From Burkholderiales bacterium (GTDB lineage: Bacteria; Pseudomonadota; Gammaproteobacteria; Burkholderiales; Casimicrobiaceae): a stretch of 44,772 bases of DNA. Within the stretch, counting starts at the first letter, position 1; every line of letters starts with the position of its first letter. The position numbers and the translations under genes are program-made. Positions 8,207 through 17,130 of the stretch are shown here, piece after piece. Below the pieces are notes generated by a model, which was not told the origin of the DNA, made no database searches, and saw only the letters and a program-made list of their open reading frames with translations. The DNA is taken from positions 1 through 44,772 of the forward strand of contig JAISYH010000047.1 of the NCBI GenBank assembly GCA_031270015.1, written 5' to 3'.

Positions 8207-9532
8207 TTACAGAATATAATCCGACAACTTTTGATTATGCGCGATGCCGTCGAGCGTTTTATCGACGAACGCGGCGTTGATGACGATTTCCTTCCCGCTG
8301 AAACGCGACGCGTGAAACGCGCTTTCCTCAAGCAATCGTTCGATTACGGTATAAAGCCGCCGCGCCCCAATGTTTTCCATGCGCTCATTGACTTCGAAAG
8401 CAATTTCCGCCAAACGTTTTACACCATCGTCGTGAAAAATCAAGCGCACGTTTTCGGTGGCAAGCAGCGCTTCGTATTGTTTGGTCAGACAGGCATCGGT
8501 GGCGGTGAGAATTTGTTCGAAATCAGCGACCGATAACGACGACAATTCGACGCGGATTGGAAAACGTCCCTGTAATTCGGGAATCAGATCGGAAGGTTTC
8601 GACAGATGAAATGCGCCCGACGCGATGAACAAAATATGATCGGTACGGATCATGCCGTATTTTGTCGAAATAGTCGTGCCTTCAACCAACGGTAGCAAAT
8701 CCCGCTGCACGCCTTGCCGCGACACATCCGAACCATGCGTTTCCGAGCGTACCGCGATTTTATCGATTTCATCGATGAATACGATACCGTTTTGCTCGAC
8801 GGCAGTAATGGCTTGCGTTTTGATTTCGTCATCGTTCAATAATTTGGCGGACTCTTCGTCAGCAAGCGCTTTGAGCGCGTCGCCGACCTTCATTTTCCTG
8901 ACTTGTCGCCTCGCGCCGCTGACATGATGAAACATTCCTTGTAATTGCGCCGCCAATTCTTCCATGCCGGGCGGCGCCATGATTTCCATTTCCGCCGACA
9001 ACATCGGAACGTCGATATCGATTTCTCTATCGTTGAGCTTGCCTTCACGCAACATTTTGCGGAATTTCTGCCGTGTGCCGCCGTCGGTGGATTGTGTCGT
9101 CGGGTCGGCATCGCGAGCGGGCGGCAGCAATGCGTCCAGCAAACGTTCTTCGGCGGCGTCGAGCGCGCGGTCGCGCACTTTACGCGACTCGCTTTCGCGC
9201 ATTTGTTTGACGGCGATTTCGGCGAGATCACGAATGATGGAATCGATGTCTCGCCCGACATAACCGATTTCGGTAAACTTTGTCGCCTCGACTTTGATGA
9301 ACGGCGCTTCAGCGAGCTTCGCCAATCGACGCGCGATTTCCGTCTTGCCGACGCCGGTAGGACCGATCATCAAAATATTTTTGGGTGTGATTTCATGCCG
9401 TAGTGGTTCAGGCACTTGCTGCCGTCGCCAGCGATTACGCAGCGCGATAGCGACGGCGCGTTTGGCGTCGTCTTGTCCGATCACGTGTTTATCAAGTTCG
9501 TGAACAATTTCTTCGGGAGTCATCGAAAACAT
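8207..9532 (-). CDS. hslU: HslU, ATPase subunit of the HslVU protease
   Basis: HslU is the AAA+ unfoldase that feeds proteins into the HslV peptidase. The 441-residue protein has the family start [17 protein letters not shown], Walker [10 protein letters not shown] (~57-65), [14 protein letters not shown], the inserted I-domain, Walker [12 protein letters not shown], sensor region ASGAFH and sensor 2 GARRL. It ends in DYIL, like the hydrophobic tail that docks into HslV. The ATG at 9532 is preceded by AAGG at good spacing. The usual partner hslV, normally just upstream, is absent: 223 non-coding bases and the divergent ccm operon lie there instead. Confidence 0.95.
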   Translation of the reverse strand: MFSMTPEEIVHELDKHVIGQDDAKRAVAIALRNRWRRQQVPEPLRHEITPKNILMIGPTGVGKTEIARRLAKLAEAPFIKVEATKFTEIGYVGRDIDSIIRDLAEIAVKQMRESESRKVRDRALDAAEERLLDALLPPARDADPTTQSTDGGTRQKFRKMLREGKLNDREIDIDVPMLSAEMEIMAPPGMEELAAQLQGMFHHVSGARRQVRKMKVGDALKALADEESAKLLNDDEIKTQAITAVEQNGIVFIDEIDKIAVRSETHGSDVSRQGVQRDLLPLVEGTTISTKYGMIRTDHILFIASGAFHLSKPSDLIPELQGRFPIRVELSSLSVADFEQILTATDACLTKQYEALLATENVRLIFHDDGVKRLAEIAFEVNERMENIGARRLYTVIERLLEESAFHASRFSGKEIVINAAFVDKTLDGIAHNQKLSDYIL

Positions 9533-9755
9533 GCGGAAACCTTGAAAAAGAAATGGAAACAATGATAACAGTACCCAAAAGGAGGAGAAGCCAATACGGT
9601 AATATTATGCCGAGTTAATCAATATGCGGGTGATTCACGTATATTTTATTCGGATGATGTCGCCAAATTTGCTACAATCCAGCGACCGATTCTTCGTGAT
9701 CGTCAGCGTTCACGCTTATGCGTTTTAATTTTAGGATTCGTCGTTTTTCGTTTTC

Positions 9756-10364
9756 ATGCTTGAAGTAAAAAATCTTGCGGCGCGCCGTGGTCATATCACA
9801 TTGTTCGATCAGGTGAATTTTCGTCTGTCGGCGGGCGAGGCGTTGGTGGTGACCGGCGCCAACGGTACCGGTAAAACGACGCTGTTACGGATGCTGGCGG
9901 GGTTGTCGCATCCGTTGTCGGGGAAAATGTTTTGGCAAGAGCAAGAAGTGCGTCCTTTCGATCCGCTGCTGCGCAATAACATCAACTTTGCCGGACACGC
10001 GCCGTCACTTAAAGATGAGTTGACGGCGGAAGAAAATCTGGAAATTTTGGTGCGCTTGACCGGCGAGTCGGTATCGCGGCAGACTTTGCGCGACGCGCTG
10101 GACAAAGTGGCGCTTGGCGCGCGTTTGAATGTGCCGGCGCGCTCGCTTTCGCAAGGGCAGCGGCGGCGCATCGGTTTGGCGCGGTTGACGTTGATACCGC
10201 GTGTCTTGTGGATACTGGACGAACCGGTGACGGCGCTGGATGTGGCGGGCATTGCGTTACTCGGCGAGATGATGGCGTCGCACGTCAAAGCGGGCGGTTC
10301 TGTGATCGCGGCGACGCATCAATCGCTGGATTTGCCCAACGTGCGTTCTTTTTCTTTTCAGTGA
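9756..10364 (+). CDS. ccmA: Heme exporter ATPase CcmA
   Basis: CcmA is the cytoplasmic ABC ATPase of cytochrome c maturation System I. With CcmB it drives release of heme-loaded CcmE. The 202-residue protein has Walker A GANGTGKTT near residue 34, the signature LSQGQRRR and Walker B VLWILDEP. It is the first gene of a nine-gene ccm operon reading to 16905. The 223 bases upstream contain a TACAAT-type -10 box near 9674 but no clear -35. Confidence 0.95.
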   Translation: MLEVKNLAARRGHITLFDQVNFRLSAGEALVVTGANGTGKTTLLRMLAGLSHPLSGKMFWQEQEVRPFDPLLRNNINFAGHAPSLKDELTAEENLEILVRLTGESVSRQTLRDALDKVALGARLNVPARSLSQGQRRRIGLARLTLIPRVLWILDEPVTALDVAGIALLGEMMASHVKAGGSVIAATHQSLDLPNVRSFSFQ

Positions 10365-10371
10365 GTTGCCG

Positions 10372-11097
10372 ATGAATACGCCCGCTTCTTTCCCAACCAG
10401 ATCGGCTTACGCATTTGGCGACGGCGCGCTTTCAGCTTTTTCCTGGGCGTTGCGCCGCGATCTTCGGCTGGCGATGCGGTCGCGCGCCGAACTTGGCGTG
10501 CAGATTTTGTTTTATATTATCGTGGTTGCGCTTTTTCCGCTGTCTATGGCGCCGGATCATCAGTTGTTGCTGTTGCTCGGACCGGGCGTACTTTGGGTCG
10601 CGGCGTTGTTGGCGTCGTTGTTGTCGTTGTCGCGTCTGTTCGCCAACGATTTTGCTGACGGAACGTTGGAACAAATGGCATTGTCGCCGTGGCCCTTGTC
10701 CGCGCTAATTTTGGGGAAAGTCGCGGCGCATTGGTTGACCACCGGCTTACCGGTCGTGCTGTTGGCGCCATTGTTGAGCATCCAATACGCGCTGGAAGCT
10801 GAAGCGGTAAAAGTATTGATGATGGGGTTATTGATTGGCACGCCGGTGTTATCGTTGCTGGGCGCTATCGGCGCGGCGTTGACACTCGGTTTGCGTTCCG
10901 GCGGCGGCAGTTTGTTGGCGTTGTTGGTTCTTCCATTGTATGTTCCGATTTTAATTTTTGGCGCCGCTTCGGTGGACGGCATACGCGGCGGTATTGACGT
11001 CAGCAGCAATTTCGCGTTGCTCGGCGCAGGACTTTTGCTTGCGCTGGTCGGCGCGCCATTCGCAACTTCGGCGGCAATTCGCATCGCGTTAGATTGA
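10372..11097 (+). CDS. ccmB: Heme exporter membrane protein CcmB
   Basis: CcmB is the integral membrane partner of CcmA. The ~241-residue protein has an N-terminal cytoplasmic stretch (LRRDLRLAMRSRAEL) typical of the family, followed by about six hydrophobic spans and a conserved FANDFADGTLEQMALSPWPL segment. ATG 10372 is preferred to the TTG at 10366. It begins seven bases after ccmA stops. Confidence 0.93.
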   Translation: MNTPASFPTRSAYAFGDGALSAFSWALRRDLRLAMRSRAELGVQILFYIIVVALFPLSMAPDHQLLLLLGPGVLWVAALLASLLSLSRLFANDFADGTLEQMALSPWPLSALILGKVAAHWLTTGLPVVLLAPLLSIQYALEAEAVKVLMMGLLIGTPVLSLLGAIGAALTLGLRSGGGSLLALLVLPLYVPILIFGAASVDGIRGGIDVSSNFALLGAGLLLALVGAPFATSAAIRIALD

Positions 11098-11125
11098 ACA
11101 AATGAAAAAGGTCGAGAGCTAAAAG

Positions 11126-11863
11126 ATGAACAGTTTCAAATATGCATCTCCCGCGCAGTTTTATCCATTGGCGGGCAAACTGGTTTCAGTATTCGCGGTA
11201 TTGGCGACTGTTCTTCTCATCATCGGGCTGATCGTCGGTTTATACCTTGCGCCGATAGACGTCACGCAAAAAGATTCCTATCGGATTATTTATGTCCATG
11301 TTCCCGCCGCGTGGATGTCGATGTTTTTATATGTCGTCATGGCGTTTTGGTACGCGATTGCGTTGGGCGCGAATACGCGGCTTTCGGCGATGATGGCGCA
11401 GTCGATTGCGCCGACGGGCGCGTTGATGACGGCGCTGGCATTGTGGACGGGTTCTTTCTGGGGCAAGCCGACATGGGGGACCTACTGGGAATGGGATGCG
11501 CGTATGACGTCGGAGCTGGTGTTGCTATTTCTTTATCTGGGCGTGATCGCGTTGCGCAGCGCGATCGATGATCCGCGTCGCGCCGATAAAGCTTGCGGCG
11601 TGCTTGCCATCGTCGGTGTCGTCAATGTGCCCATCATTTACATGTCGGTTCAATGGTGGAATACGTTACATCAAGGCGCGACGATTTCTGTCGGAGAAAG
11701 AACAATTGACAGTATGATGTTAACCGGTCTTTTGATGATGATATTCGCATTCTGGTTTTATTCTATTGCGATTACTTTGATGCGTGTTCGCGCCATTATT
11801 TTGGAGCGTGAAGCGGGCGCGAACTGGATATCGGAACTTTCGGAAGTAAAGGGACAACGGTGA
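11126..11863 (+). CDS. ccmC: Heme handling protein CcmC
   Basis: CcmC loads heme onto the chaperone CcmE at the periplasmic face of the inner membrane. The 245-residue protein has six hydrophobic spans, the tryptophan-rich WWD-type motif (WGTYWEWDARMTSEL, ~residue 115) and flanking heme-ligand histidines (YVHVPAAW early, WWNTLHQGATI late). It overlaps ccmD by four bases. Confidence 0.95.
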   Translation: MNSFKYASPAQFYPLAGKLVSVFAVLATVLLIIGLIVGLYLAPIDVTQKDSYRIIYVHVPAAWMSMFLYVVMAFWYAIALGANTRLSAMMAQSIAPTGALMTALALWTGSFWGKPTWGTYWEWDARMTSELVLLFLYLGVIALRSAIDDPRRADKACGVLAIVGVVNVPIIYMSVQWWNTLHQGATISVGERTIDSMMLTGLLMMIFAFWFYSIAITLMRVRAIILEREAGANWISELSEVKGQR

Positions 11864-12045
11864 AAGAATTTTTTGCAATGGGCGGATACGCTTTCTATGT
11901 TTGGATGGCGTATATGATGGGAGCTTTTTTGTGCATCGTTGAAGTCATTGCGGTACGCGCGCGATTACGCAAAGCGCGCGCGATCGCGGCGCATCGCATA
12001 GACGATGGCAAATCGGCGGCGCGTTTCACAGAGGCAAAACAATGA
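11860..12045 (+). CDS. ccmD: Small membrane protein CcmD
   Basis: This 61-residue protein has one hydrophobic span (FYVWMAYMMGAFLCIVEVIA) followed by a basic cytoplasmic tail, which is the CcmD pattern. CcmD helps CcmABC release holo-CcmE. The GTG start overlaps the ccmC stop (GTGA) and its own stop overlaps ccmE (ATGA), so translation is coupled on both sides. Confidence 0.9.
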   Translation: MKEFFAMGGYAFYVWMAYMMGAFLCIVEVIAVRARLRKARAIAAHRIDDGKSAARFTEAKQ

Positions 12046-12533
12046 CGGGACAGCAGGCGGCAAATCCGCAAAGTGGTTCGGGAATGAGCGCCAGAAAAAA
12101 ACGCTTTCTCTGGATCGGTTTTGGGCTATTGCTTTCTTTTGCGATTACGGCGCTGGTGGTCAAAGGATTGAGCGCCAACGTGACGTATTTCTATTCGCCG
12201 ACGGAAGTCGCGCAGAATGTCGCGCCGAAGGATCGCGCTTTTCGTATCGGCGGTATGGTCGAGGAAAAAAGCCTCCGGCGCGCAGCCGATGGCTTGACCA
12301 TTTACTTCGGCGTGACCGATAGCGCGCATACCGTCAAGGCGGTATATACAGGTATTTTGCCCGACCTCTTTGCTGAAGGAAAAGGCGTAGTCGCGCAAGG
12401 GAAACTCGATGAAAACGGTGTCTTTCAAGCAACGCGGGTGCTGGCGAAACACGATGAAAATTATGTCGCGCCGGAAGTTGCCGAAGCGATGGACAAAGCG
12501 CACAAAGAAGCTGTGCTGAAAACGCTGAAATAG
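12042..12533 (+). CDS. ccmE: Periplasmic heme chaperone CcmE
   Basis: CcmE carries heme bound covalently to a histidine from CcmC to the CcmF/H lyase. The 163-residue protein has an N-terminal membrane anchor (~residues 22-40), the beta-barrel segment FRIGGMVEEKSL, and the heme-binding HxxxY motif as HDENY within VLAKHDENYVAPEV (~residue 138). A basic, flexible tail follows. Confidence 0.96.
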   Translation: MTGQQAANPQSGSGMSARKKRFLWIGFGLLLSFAITALVVKGLSANVTYFYSPTEVAQNVAPKDRAFRIGGMVEEKSLRRAADGLTIYFGVTDSAHTVKAVYTGILPDLFAEGKGVVAQGKLDENGVFQATRVLAKHDENYVAPEVAEAMDKAHKEAVLKTLK

Positions 12534-12575
12534 CGTCTTGTCTCAATCTCATGATCTGAAAAAGAGAGAGGAAAC

Positions 12576-14579
12576 ATGATTCCTGAAATAGGGCAGTTTG
12601 CGTTGATATTGGCGTTGATCTTGGCGTTGGTGCAAGGAACGTTGCCGCTCGTCGGCGCGGCGCAAGGCATTCCGGTTTGGATGTTTTTGTCGCGGCGCAC
12701 GGCGCAAGGGGTATTTTTCTTTTTGATATTGGCTTTTGGCTGCCTCATTTATTCGTTCATCGTCAACGATTTTTCGGTATTGAACGTTGCTTCGAATTCC
12801 AATACGCAACTGCCTTTGCATTACCGCATCGCCGCTTCGTGGGGGTCGCACGAAGGCTCGATTTTAATGTGGGTTTTCATGTTGGGACTGTGGTCGTGCG
12901 CGGTCAGCGTGTTCTCGCGCCATTTGCCGGAGGAAGTGGTGGCGCGGGTTCTGGGTGTGATGGGCTTAGTCACGGCGGGGTTGCTGCTCTTTTTGCTGTT
13001 TACCTCCAATCCGTTCGAGCGGTTGTTTCCGGTACCGACTGAGGGGCGCGACCTCAATCCGTTGCTGCAGGATCCGGGTATGGTGCTGCATCCGCCGATG
13101 TTATACATGGGCTATGTCGGTTTTTCGGTGGCGTTCGCGTTCGCGGTTGCGGCGTTGCTCGGCGGGCGGCTTGACGCGACATGGGCGCGCTGGTCGCGTC
13201 CTTGGACGACGGTGGCTTGGTGTTTCCTCACCGTGGGCATCATGATCGGTAGTTGGTGGGCATACTACGAATTGGGCTGGGGCGGCTGGTGGTTCTGGGA
13301 CCCGGTCGAAAACGCGTCGCTGCTGCCATGGCTGATCGGCACGGCGCTGATCCATTCGCTGGCGGTCACCGAAAAACGCGGGACTTTCAAAATTTGGACG
13401 GTCTTGTTGGCGATTTGCGCGTTTTCGCTGTCGTTGCTGGGCACTTTCCTCGTGCGTTCCGGCGTATTGACGTCGGTGCATGCGTTTACGACCGACCCGC
13501 GACGCGGGCTGTTCATCTTGGTGTTTTTAGGGTTGGTGATCGGCGGTTCGCTGGCATTGTTCGCGTTTCGCGCTCCGCGTGTCGGCACGCAAGGAAAATT
13601 CGAGTTCATTTCACGCGAAACGGCGTTGCTCTGTAACAATATTTTGTTGGCTGTCGCTTGCGGAACGGTGTTGCTCGGTACGCTGTATCCATTGTTTCTC
13701 GACGCGCTCAATTTGGGCAAAATTTCGGTGGGTCCTCCATACTTCGAGGCGGTTTTCGTGCCGATCATGGCATTGTTGATCGTGCTGATGGGTATCGGCG
13801 CGATAGCGCGCTGGAAAGAATCGCCGCTTGCCGAATTGTGGGAAAAATTGCGCGCCCCACTTGCCGTTACCGTCGTTTGCGCGGTGGCGTTGCCATTGAT
13901 CCTTGGAAGAACGCATTGGCAGAGCGTCGCGCTGCTGGCATTGGGTTTCGGTATGGCGTTTTGGATCATTACGACATTGATCGTCAGCGTCACGGATCGT
14001 CTGCGCCATTTACAGGGCGGTCTCTGGTACAAATTACAACGGCAGCCGCTCAGCTTCTGGGGGATGTGGTTCGCGCATTTTGGTGTCGCGATATTCATCA
14101 TCGGCGTCACGGTCGTCAAAGGATTTGAAGCCGAGCGCGATGTTCGGATGACGCCGGGCGACGTGATTTCCGTCGGTGATTACGCCTTCCGTTTCGTCGG
14201 CATCGAAGATCGACAAGGACCCAATTACCACGCCGCGCGTGGCACCTTCGAATTACTCAAAGACGATAAAAAAGTGCGTAATCTTTATCCCGAAAAACGG
14301 ATGTATTTCGCGCACGGGATGCCGATGACCGAAGCCGCCATCGACTCCGGTTTCTTCGGCGACCGCTACGTGTCTCTCGGCGAGGAAATCAATGACGGCA
14401 AAGGTTCGTGGAGCGTGCGCGTATATTACAAGCCGTTCATTACATGGCTTTGGGGCGGTTGTATTCTGATGACGTTGGGAGGCGTGCTGGCGCTCAGCGA
14501 CCGGCGTTATCGCGTATATGCGCGCAAACCGGCGAAGGAACTGCTCGCCGGACACACATTGCCCCGTCCAGCACATTGA
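12576..14579 (+). CDS. ccmF: Cytochrome c heme lyase subunit CcmF
   Basis: CcmF is the large membrane core of the heme lyase that joins heme to CXXCH motifs. The 667-residue protein has many spans, the motif AASWGSHEGSILMW (~residue 85) and the WWD signature GWGGWWFWDPVENASLLPWL (~residue 230), plus conserved heme-ligand histidines. A strong GAGAGGA site precedes the ATG. It is the only CcmF-like protein in the window, which matters because the next operon encodes a cytochrome with a CXXCK heme. Confidence 0.97.
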   Translation: MIPEIGQFALILALILALVQGTLPLVGAAQGIPVWMFLSRRTAQGVFFFLILAFGCLIYSFIVNDFSVLNVASNSNTQLPLHYRIAASWGSHEGSILMWVFMLGLWSCAVSVFSRHLPEEVVARVLGVMGLVTAGLLLFLLFTSNPFERLFPVPTEGRDLNPLLQDPGMVLHPPMLYMGYVGFSVAFAFAVAALLGGRLDATWARWSRPWTTVAWCFLTVGIMIGSWWAYYELGWGGWWFWDPVENASLLPWLIGTALIHSLAVTEKRGTFKIWTVLLAICAFSLSLLGTFLVRSGVLTSVHAFTTDPRRGLFILVFLGLVIGGSLALFAFRAPRVGTQGKFEFISRETALLCNNILLAVACGTVLLGTLYPLFLDALNLGKISVGPPYFEAVFVPIMALLIVLMGIGAIARWKESPLAELWEKLRAPLAVTVVCAVALPLILGRTHWQSVALLALGFGMAFWIITTLIVSVTDRLRHLQGGLWYKLQRQPLSFWGMWFAHFGVAIFIIGVTVVKGFEAERDVRMTPGDVISVGDYAFRFVGIEDRQGPNYHAARGTFELLKDDKKVRNLYPEKRMYFAHGMPMTEAAIDSGFFGDRYVSLGEEINDGKGSWSVRVYYKPFITWLWGGCILMTLGGVLALSDRRYRVYARKPAKELLAGHTLPRPAH

Positions 14580-14602
14580 TGTTCAATGAGAAACGGATCG
14601 CC

Positions 14603-15139
14603 ATGAAAAAGAAACTTCTGTTATTGCTTCCTCTGCTGATTTTCGCGGTGCTCGCCAGTTTTTTTGTGGTCGGCTTGGATCGTAATCCGCGTGAAATTCC
14701 GTCGCCGCTGGTTGGCAAACCGTTGCCGGAATTTTCGTTGCCGACGCTCGACGCGCCGGAGCAGATCGTGACGAAAGAGCGCTTTGCCGGACAAGTCTGG
14801 CTGCTCAATGTTTGGGCGTCGTGGTGCGTTTCCTGTCGTAGCGAACATCCGCTATTGCTCGAATACGCGAAAACCAACGAAACGCCGATCATCGGGTTGA
14901 ATTACAAAGATAAGATGCCGGACGCTAAAGCATGGTTGCAACGCTACGGCAATCCATACGAAATGTCGATAGTCGATGCCGACGGTCGGTTCGGTATCGA
15001 TCTTGGCGTCTATGGCGTGCCGGAAACTTTTCTCATCGGCAAAAACGGAATCATCAGCTATAAACATATCGGTCCCATTACCGAAGAATCGTTGCGCAAT
15101 ATCATTATTCCCAAGATCAAGGAGTTGAAGCAACAATGA
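14603..15139 (+). CDS. ccmG: Thiol:disulfide interchange protein CcmG (DsbE)
   Basis: This membrane-anchored periplasmic thioredoxin keeps apocytochrome cysteines reduced before heme attachment. The ~178-residue protein has a KKK-led hydrophobic anchor, then the thioredoxin active site WASWCVSCRSEHP (~residue 75) and the cis-proline loop VYGVPETFLI. An alternative ATG at 14579 overlaps the ccmF stop. I chose 14603 because it gives a standard signal anchor. Its end overlaps ccmH. Confidence 0.93.
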   Translation: MKKKLLLLLPLLIFAVLASFFVVGLDRNPREIPSPLVGKPLPEFSLPTLDAPEQIVTKERFAGQVWLLNVWASWCVSCRSEHPLLLEYAKTNETPIIGLNYKDKMPDAKAWLQRYGNPYEMSIVDADGRFGIDLGVYGVPETFLIGKNGIISYKHIGPITEESLRNIIIPKIKELKQQ

Positions 15140-15621
15140 AGCGATTGTTCCTTTTATTCGTAGCCTGTGGTTTATCGTTCTGGTTGCCAATGGCGACGGC
15201 GAACGAAGCGTTGCCGACAGAAAATGATCCGGTCGCGCAAAAACGCGCGGTGGAATTGGCGGCGAAACTACGCTGTTTGGTGTGCCAGAATCAGTCGATC
15301 GCCGAATCGAACGCCGAGCTTGCCGTTGATCTGCGCCGCCAAGTGCGCGAACAAATCACAGCCGGTAAAACCGATCAGGAAATTATTACGTTTATGACTG
15401 ATCGCTACGGCGATTTTGTGTTGTACCAACCGCCGATGAAAGGCACGACGGTTTTATTGTGGCTTGGTCCGCTGATTTTATTGCTTTTGGGGCTGCTCGG
15501 AATGTATTTCTTTTTACGCAAACAAGCCGGAAAAGGGGAAGAGATGCCAGCGCCGTTGACGGATGCGGAACGCGCTCGTGTCGCTTTTTTGTTGAAACAG
15601 CGCGATGATTCGAAAACTTAG
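15136..15621 (+). CDS. ccmH: Cytochrome c maturation protein CcmH
   Basis: CcmH (CcmL/N-domain type) reduces and presents the apocytochrome heme site. The 161-residue protein has a signal peptide, the redox motif LRCLVCQNQSIAESNAELA (~residue 48) and a C-terminal membrane span (LLWLGPLILLLLGLLGMYFF). It is the short CcmH form with a separate ccmI, as in many betaproteobacteria. The start overlaps the ccmG stop (ATGA). Confidence 0.95.
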   Translation: MKRLFLLFVACGLSFWLPMATANEALPTENDPVAQKRAVELAAKLRCLVCQNQSIAESNAELAVDLRRQVREQITAGKTDQEIITFMTDRYGDFVLYQPPMKGTTVLLWLGPLILLLLGLLGMYFFLRKQAGKGEEMPAPLTDAERARVAFLLKQRDDSKT

Positions 15622-15636
15622 ATTTCAGAGATAACT

Positions 15637-16905
15637 ATGGTCGGATTTATGATCGCCGCCGTCGTGATGACGGCGGTGGCTATGATTTTTGTGTTTTATC
15701 CGTTCTCGAAAAAGAGCGAGCAAACGGCGAGCCCCGCGTATCTTGATCAAGAGCGTTCCAATTTGGAGATTATGCGCGGTCAATTGGAAGAACTGGAAAA
15801 CGACTATGAGACCGGTGTGATCGGCAAAAACGAATACGATGAAGCGCACGCCGAATTAGAGCGCCGTACCCTCGAAGAAACTGAGGATATCGCGCGGCGG
15901 AAACAAGAGACGAAAAAGACGGATCGTCCCAAAGCGGTATGGGTGGCGGTGTTTTTTCTGGGCTTGCTTTCGGCGGGCAGCATACTTTATTGGGTCGTTG
16001 GCACACCGGATACTTTTTTCCCCAATGCGCAAATGTTGGCGTCGGAGACACAAAACTCGGGCGATCCACACGATTTTTCACAAGAACAATTTGAAGCGAT
16101 GTTGGAAGATTTCGCCGCCCGCGTGGAAAAAGAGCCGAACAATTTCGAAGGTTGGCTGATGTTGGCGCGCTCATATGCGCAAGTCGGCAAACATGAGCAG
16201 GCGATAGCGGCATACGAGCATGTGATTGATCGCGTCCCTGACGACGCGGGTGTACTCGCCGATTACGCCGACCTTCTGGCGTATCGACAAAATGGACAAC
16301 TCGGCGGCAAACCGATGGCGTTGATCGAACGCGCGTTGAAGGTCGATCCGACACATTGGAAAGCGCTCGGTCTTGCCGGAACGTATGCGTTCGACAACGG
16401 CGATTATCGCGCCGCCGAACAATATTGGATTAAGATGAAATCGGCGCTGCCGACGAGTACGGAGATGGCGCGTATGGTAGACGCCAGTATCGAAGAAGCG
16501 CGCCGACGGCAACAAGAAAGTGTATCCGCGCCCAAGTCGCCGGTCACGCAAAACGATGACGATGGACGGATCGAAGGCATGATTTCACTGGCGGCGGAAT
16601 TACAGGGGAAAGTATCGCCGGATGACCGCTTGTTGGTGTACGCGCGCAAAGCGAACGGACCCAAAACGCCGATAGCGTTTATCAGTAAACGCGTCAGCGA
16701 TTTGCCCTTATCGTTCACGCTCGACGGATCGACGCTGGCGATCAAAAGCGAAACATTGACTTCCGCTGGAGAACTCGTCGTCGTCGCGCGCGTTAGTAAG
16801 AGCGGCAGTGCGAACGCGCAAACTGGCGATCTTGAGGGCGTGTCGATCCCTGTTACAGTGAGCGCGAAAAATATTCAAATCGTGATCGACCGAGAGATCG
16901 AGTAA
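15637..16905 (+). CDS. ccmI: Apocytochrome chaperone CcmI (TPR protein)
   Basis: CcmI captures the C-terminus of apocytochrome c and passes it to CcmFH. The 422-residue protein has an N-terminal span, a coiled-coil loop with YETGVIGKNEYDEAHAELERR, a second span near residue 95-115, then periplasmic TPR repeats (~150-290: GWLMLARSYAQVGKHEQAIAAYE and following) and a C-terminal beta domain. It ends the ccm operon, and a Fur-like palindrome begins at its stop codon. Confidence 0.9.
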   Translation: MVGFMIAAVVMTAVAMIFVFYPFSKKSEQTASPAYLDQERSNLEIMRGQLEELENDYETGVIGKNEYDEAHAELERRTLEETEDIARRKQETKKTDRPKAVWVAVFFLGLLSAGSILYWVVGTPDTFFPNAQMLASETQNSGDPHDFSQEQFEAMLEDFAARVEKEPNNFEGWLMLARSYAQVGKHEQAIAAYEHVIDRVPDDAGVLADYADLLAYRQNGQLGGKPMALIERALKVDPTHWKALGLAGTYAFDNGDYRAAEQYWIKMKSALPTSTEMARMVDASIEEARRRQQESVSAPKSPVTQNDDDGRIEGMISLAAELQGKVSPDDRLLVYARKANGPKTPIAFISKRVSDLPLSFTLDGSTLAIKSETLTSAGELVVVARVSKSGSANAQTGDLEGVSIPVTVSAKNIQIVIDREIE

Positions 16906-16923
16906 TTGAGAATAATTCTCAAT
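16905..16923. promoter_or_regulatory. Fur-type palindrome before the nitrite reductase gene
   Basis: ATTGAGAATAATTCTCAAT is a perfect 19-base palindrome. Its core TGAGAAT-A-ATTCTCA fits the 7-1-7 Fur site with two symmetrical changes. It starts at the ccmI stop and lies ~207 bases before the octaheme reductase start. Binding is inferred from the motif alone. Confidence 0.55.
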
Positions 16924-16981
16924 AATTTGACTTTGGTCCTCTAAATCCTTTCTTTTGTACCTCTTTTTATACATTTGACAG

Positions 16982-17030
16982 GCTCTTCTTGATGTAAGTC
17001 AAGAAAGGGCAACAACCAGACAAGAAGAGC
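16982..17030. repeat. 10-base inverted repeat around an FNR-like site
   Basis: GCTCTTCTTG (16982-16991) is repeated in perfect inversion as CAAGAAGAGC (17021-17030). The left arm overlaps the FNR-type site, which itself contains TTCTTGA/TCAAGAA. A hairpin in a transcript, or cooperative protein binding, are both possible. Confidence 0.5.
16989..17002. promoter_or_regulatory. FNR/ANR-type binding site
   Basis: TTGATGTAAGTCAA fits the Crp/Fnr-family oxygen-responsive box TTGAT-N4-ATCAA with one change, and its reverse complement is TTGAC-N4-ATCAA. It lies ~129 bases before the octaheme reductase start, consistent with induction under low oxygen. Confidence 0.6.
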
Positions 17031-17063
17031 GTGATTTATTGTGAATTCTTGTTAGACTTCCCT

Positions 17064-17085
17064 AACGACTGTCGAAAGAGTCGTT
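17064..17085 (+). repeat. Hairpin in the nitrite reductase leader
   Basis: AACGACT and AGTCGTT form a perfect seven-pair stem around the loop GTCGAAAG, 46 bases before the start codon. No T-tract follows at once. It may stabilise the mRNA. Confidence 0.45.
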
Positions 17086-17130
17086 TCTTGTACCATAAAC
17101 CCAGTGTTAAAAGAGAGAGGGGAGTTCGTT

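Noticed and set aside
13265-14119. Minus-strand open frame opposite ccmF
   Set aside because: It covers conserved ccmF motifs on the other strand and its composition is that of an antisense shadow.
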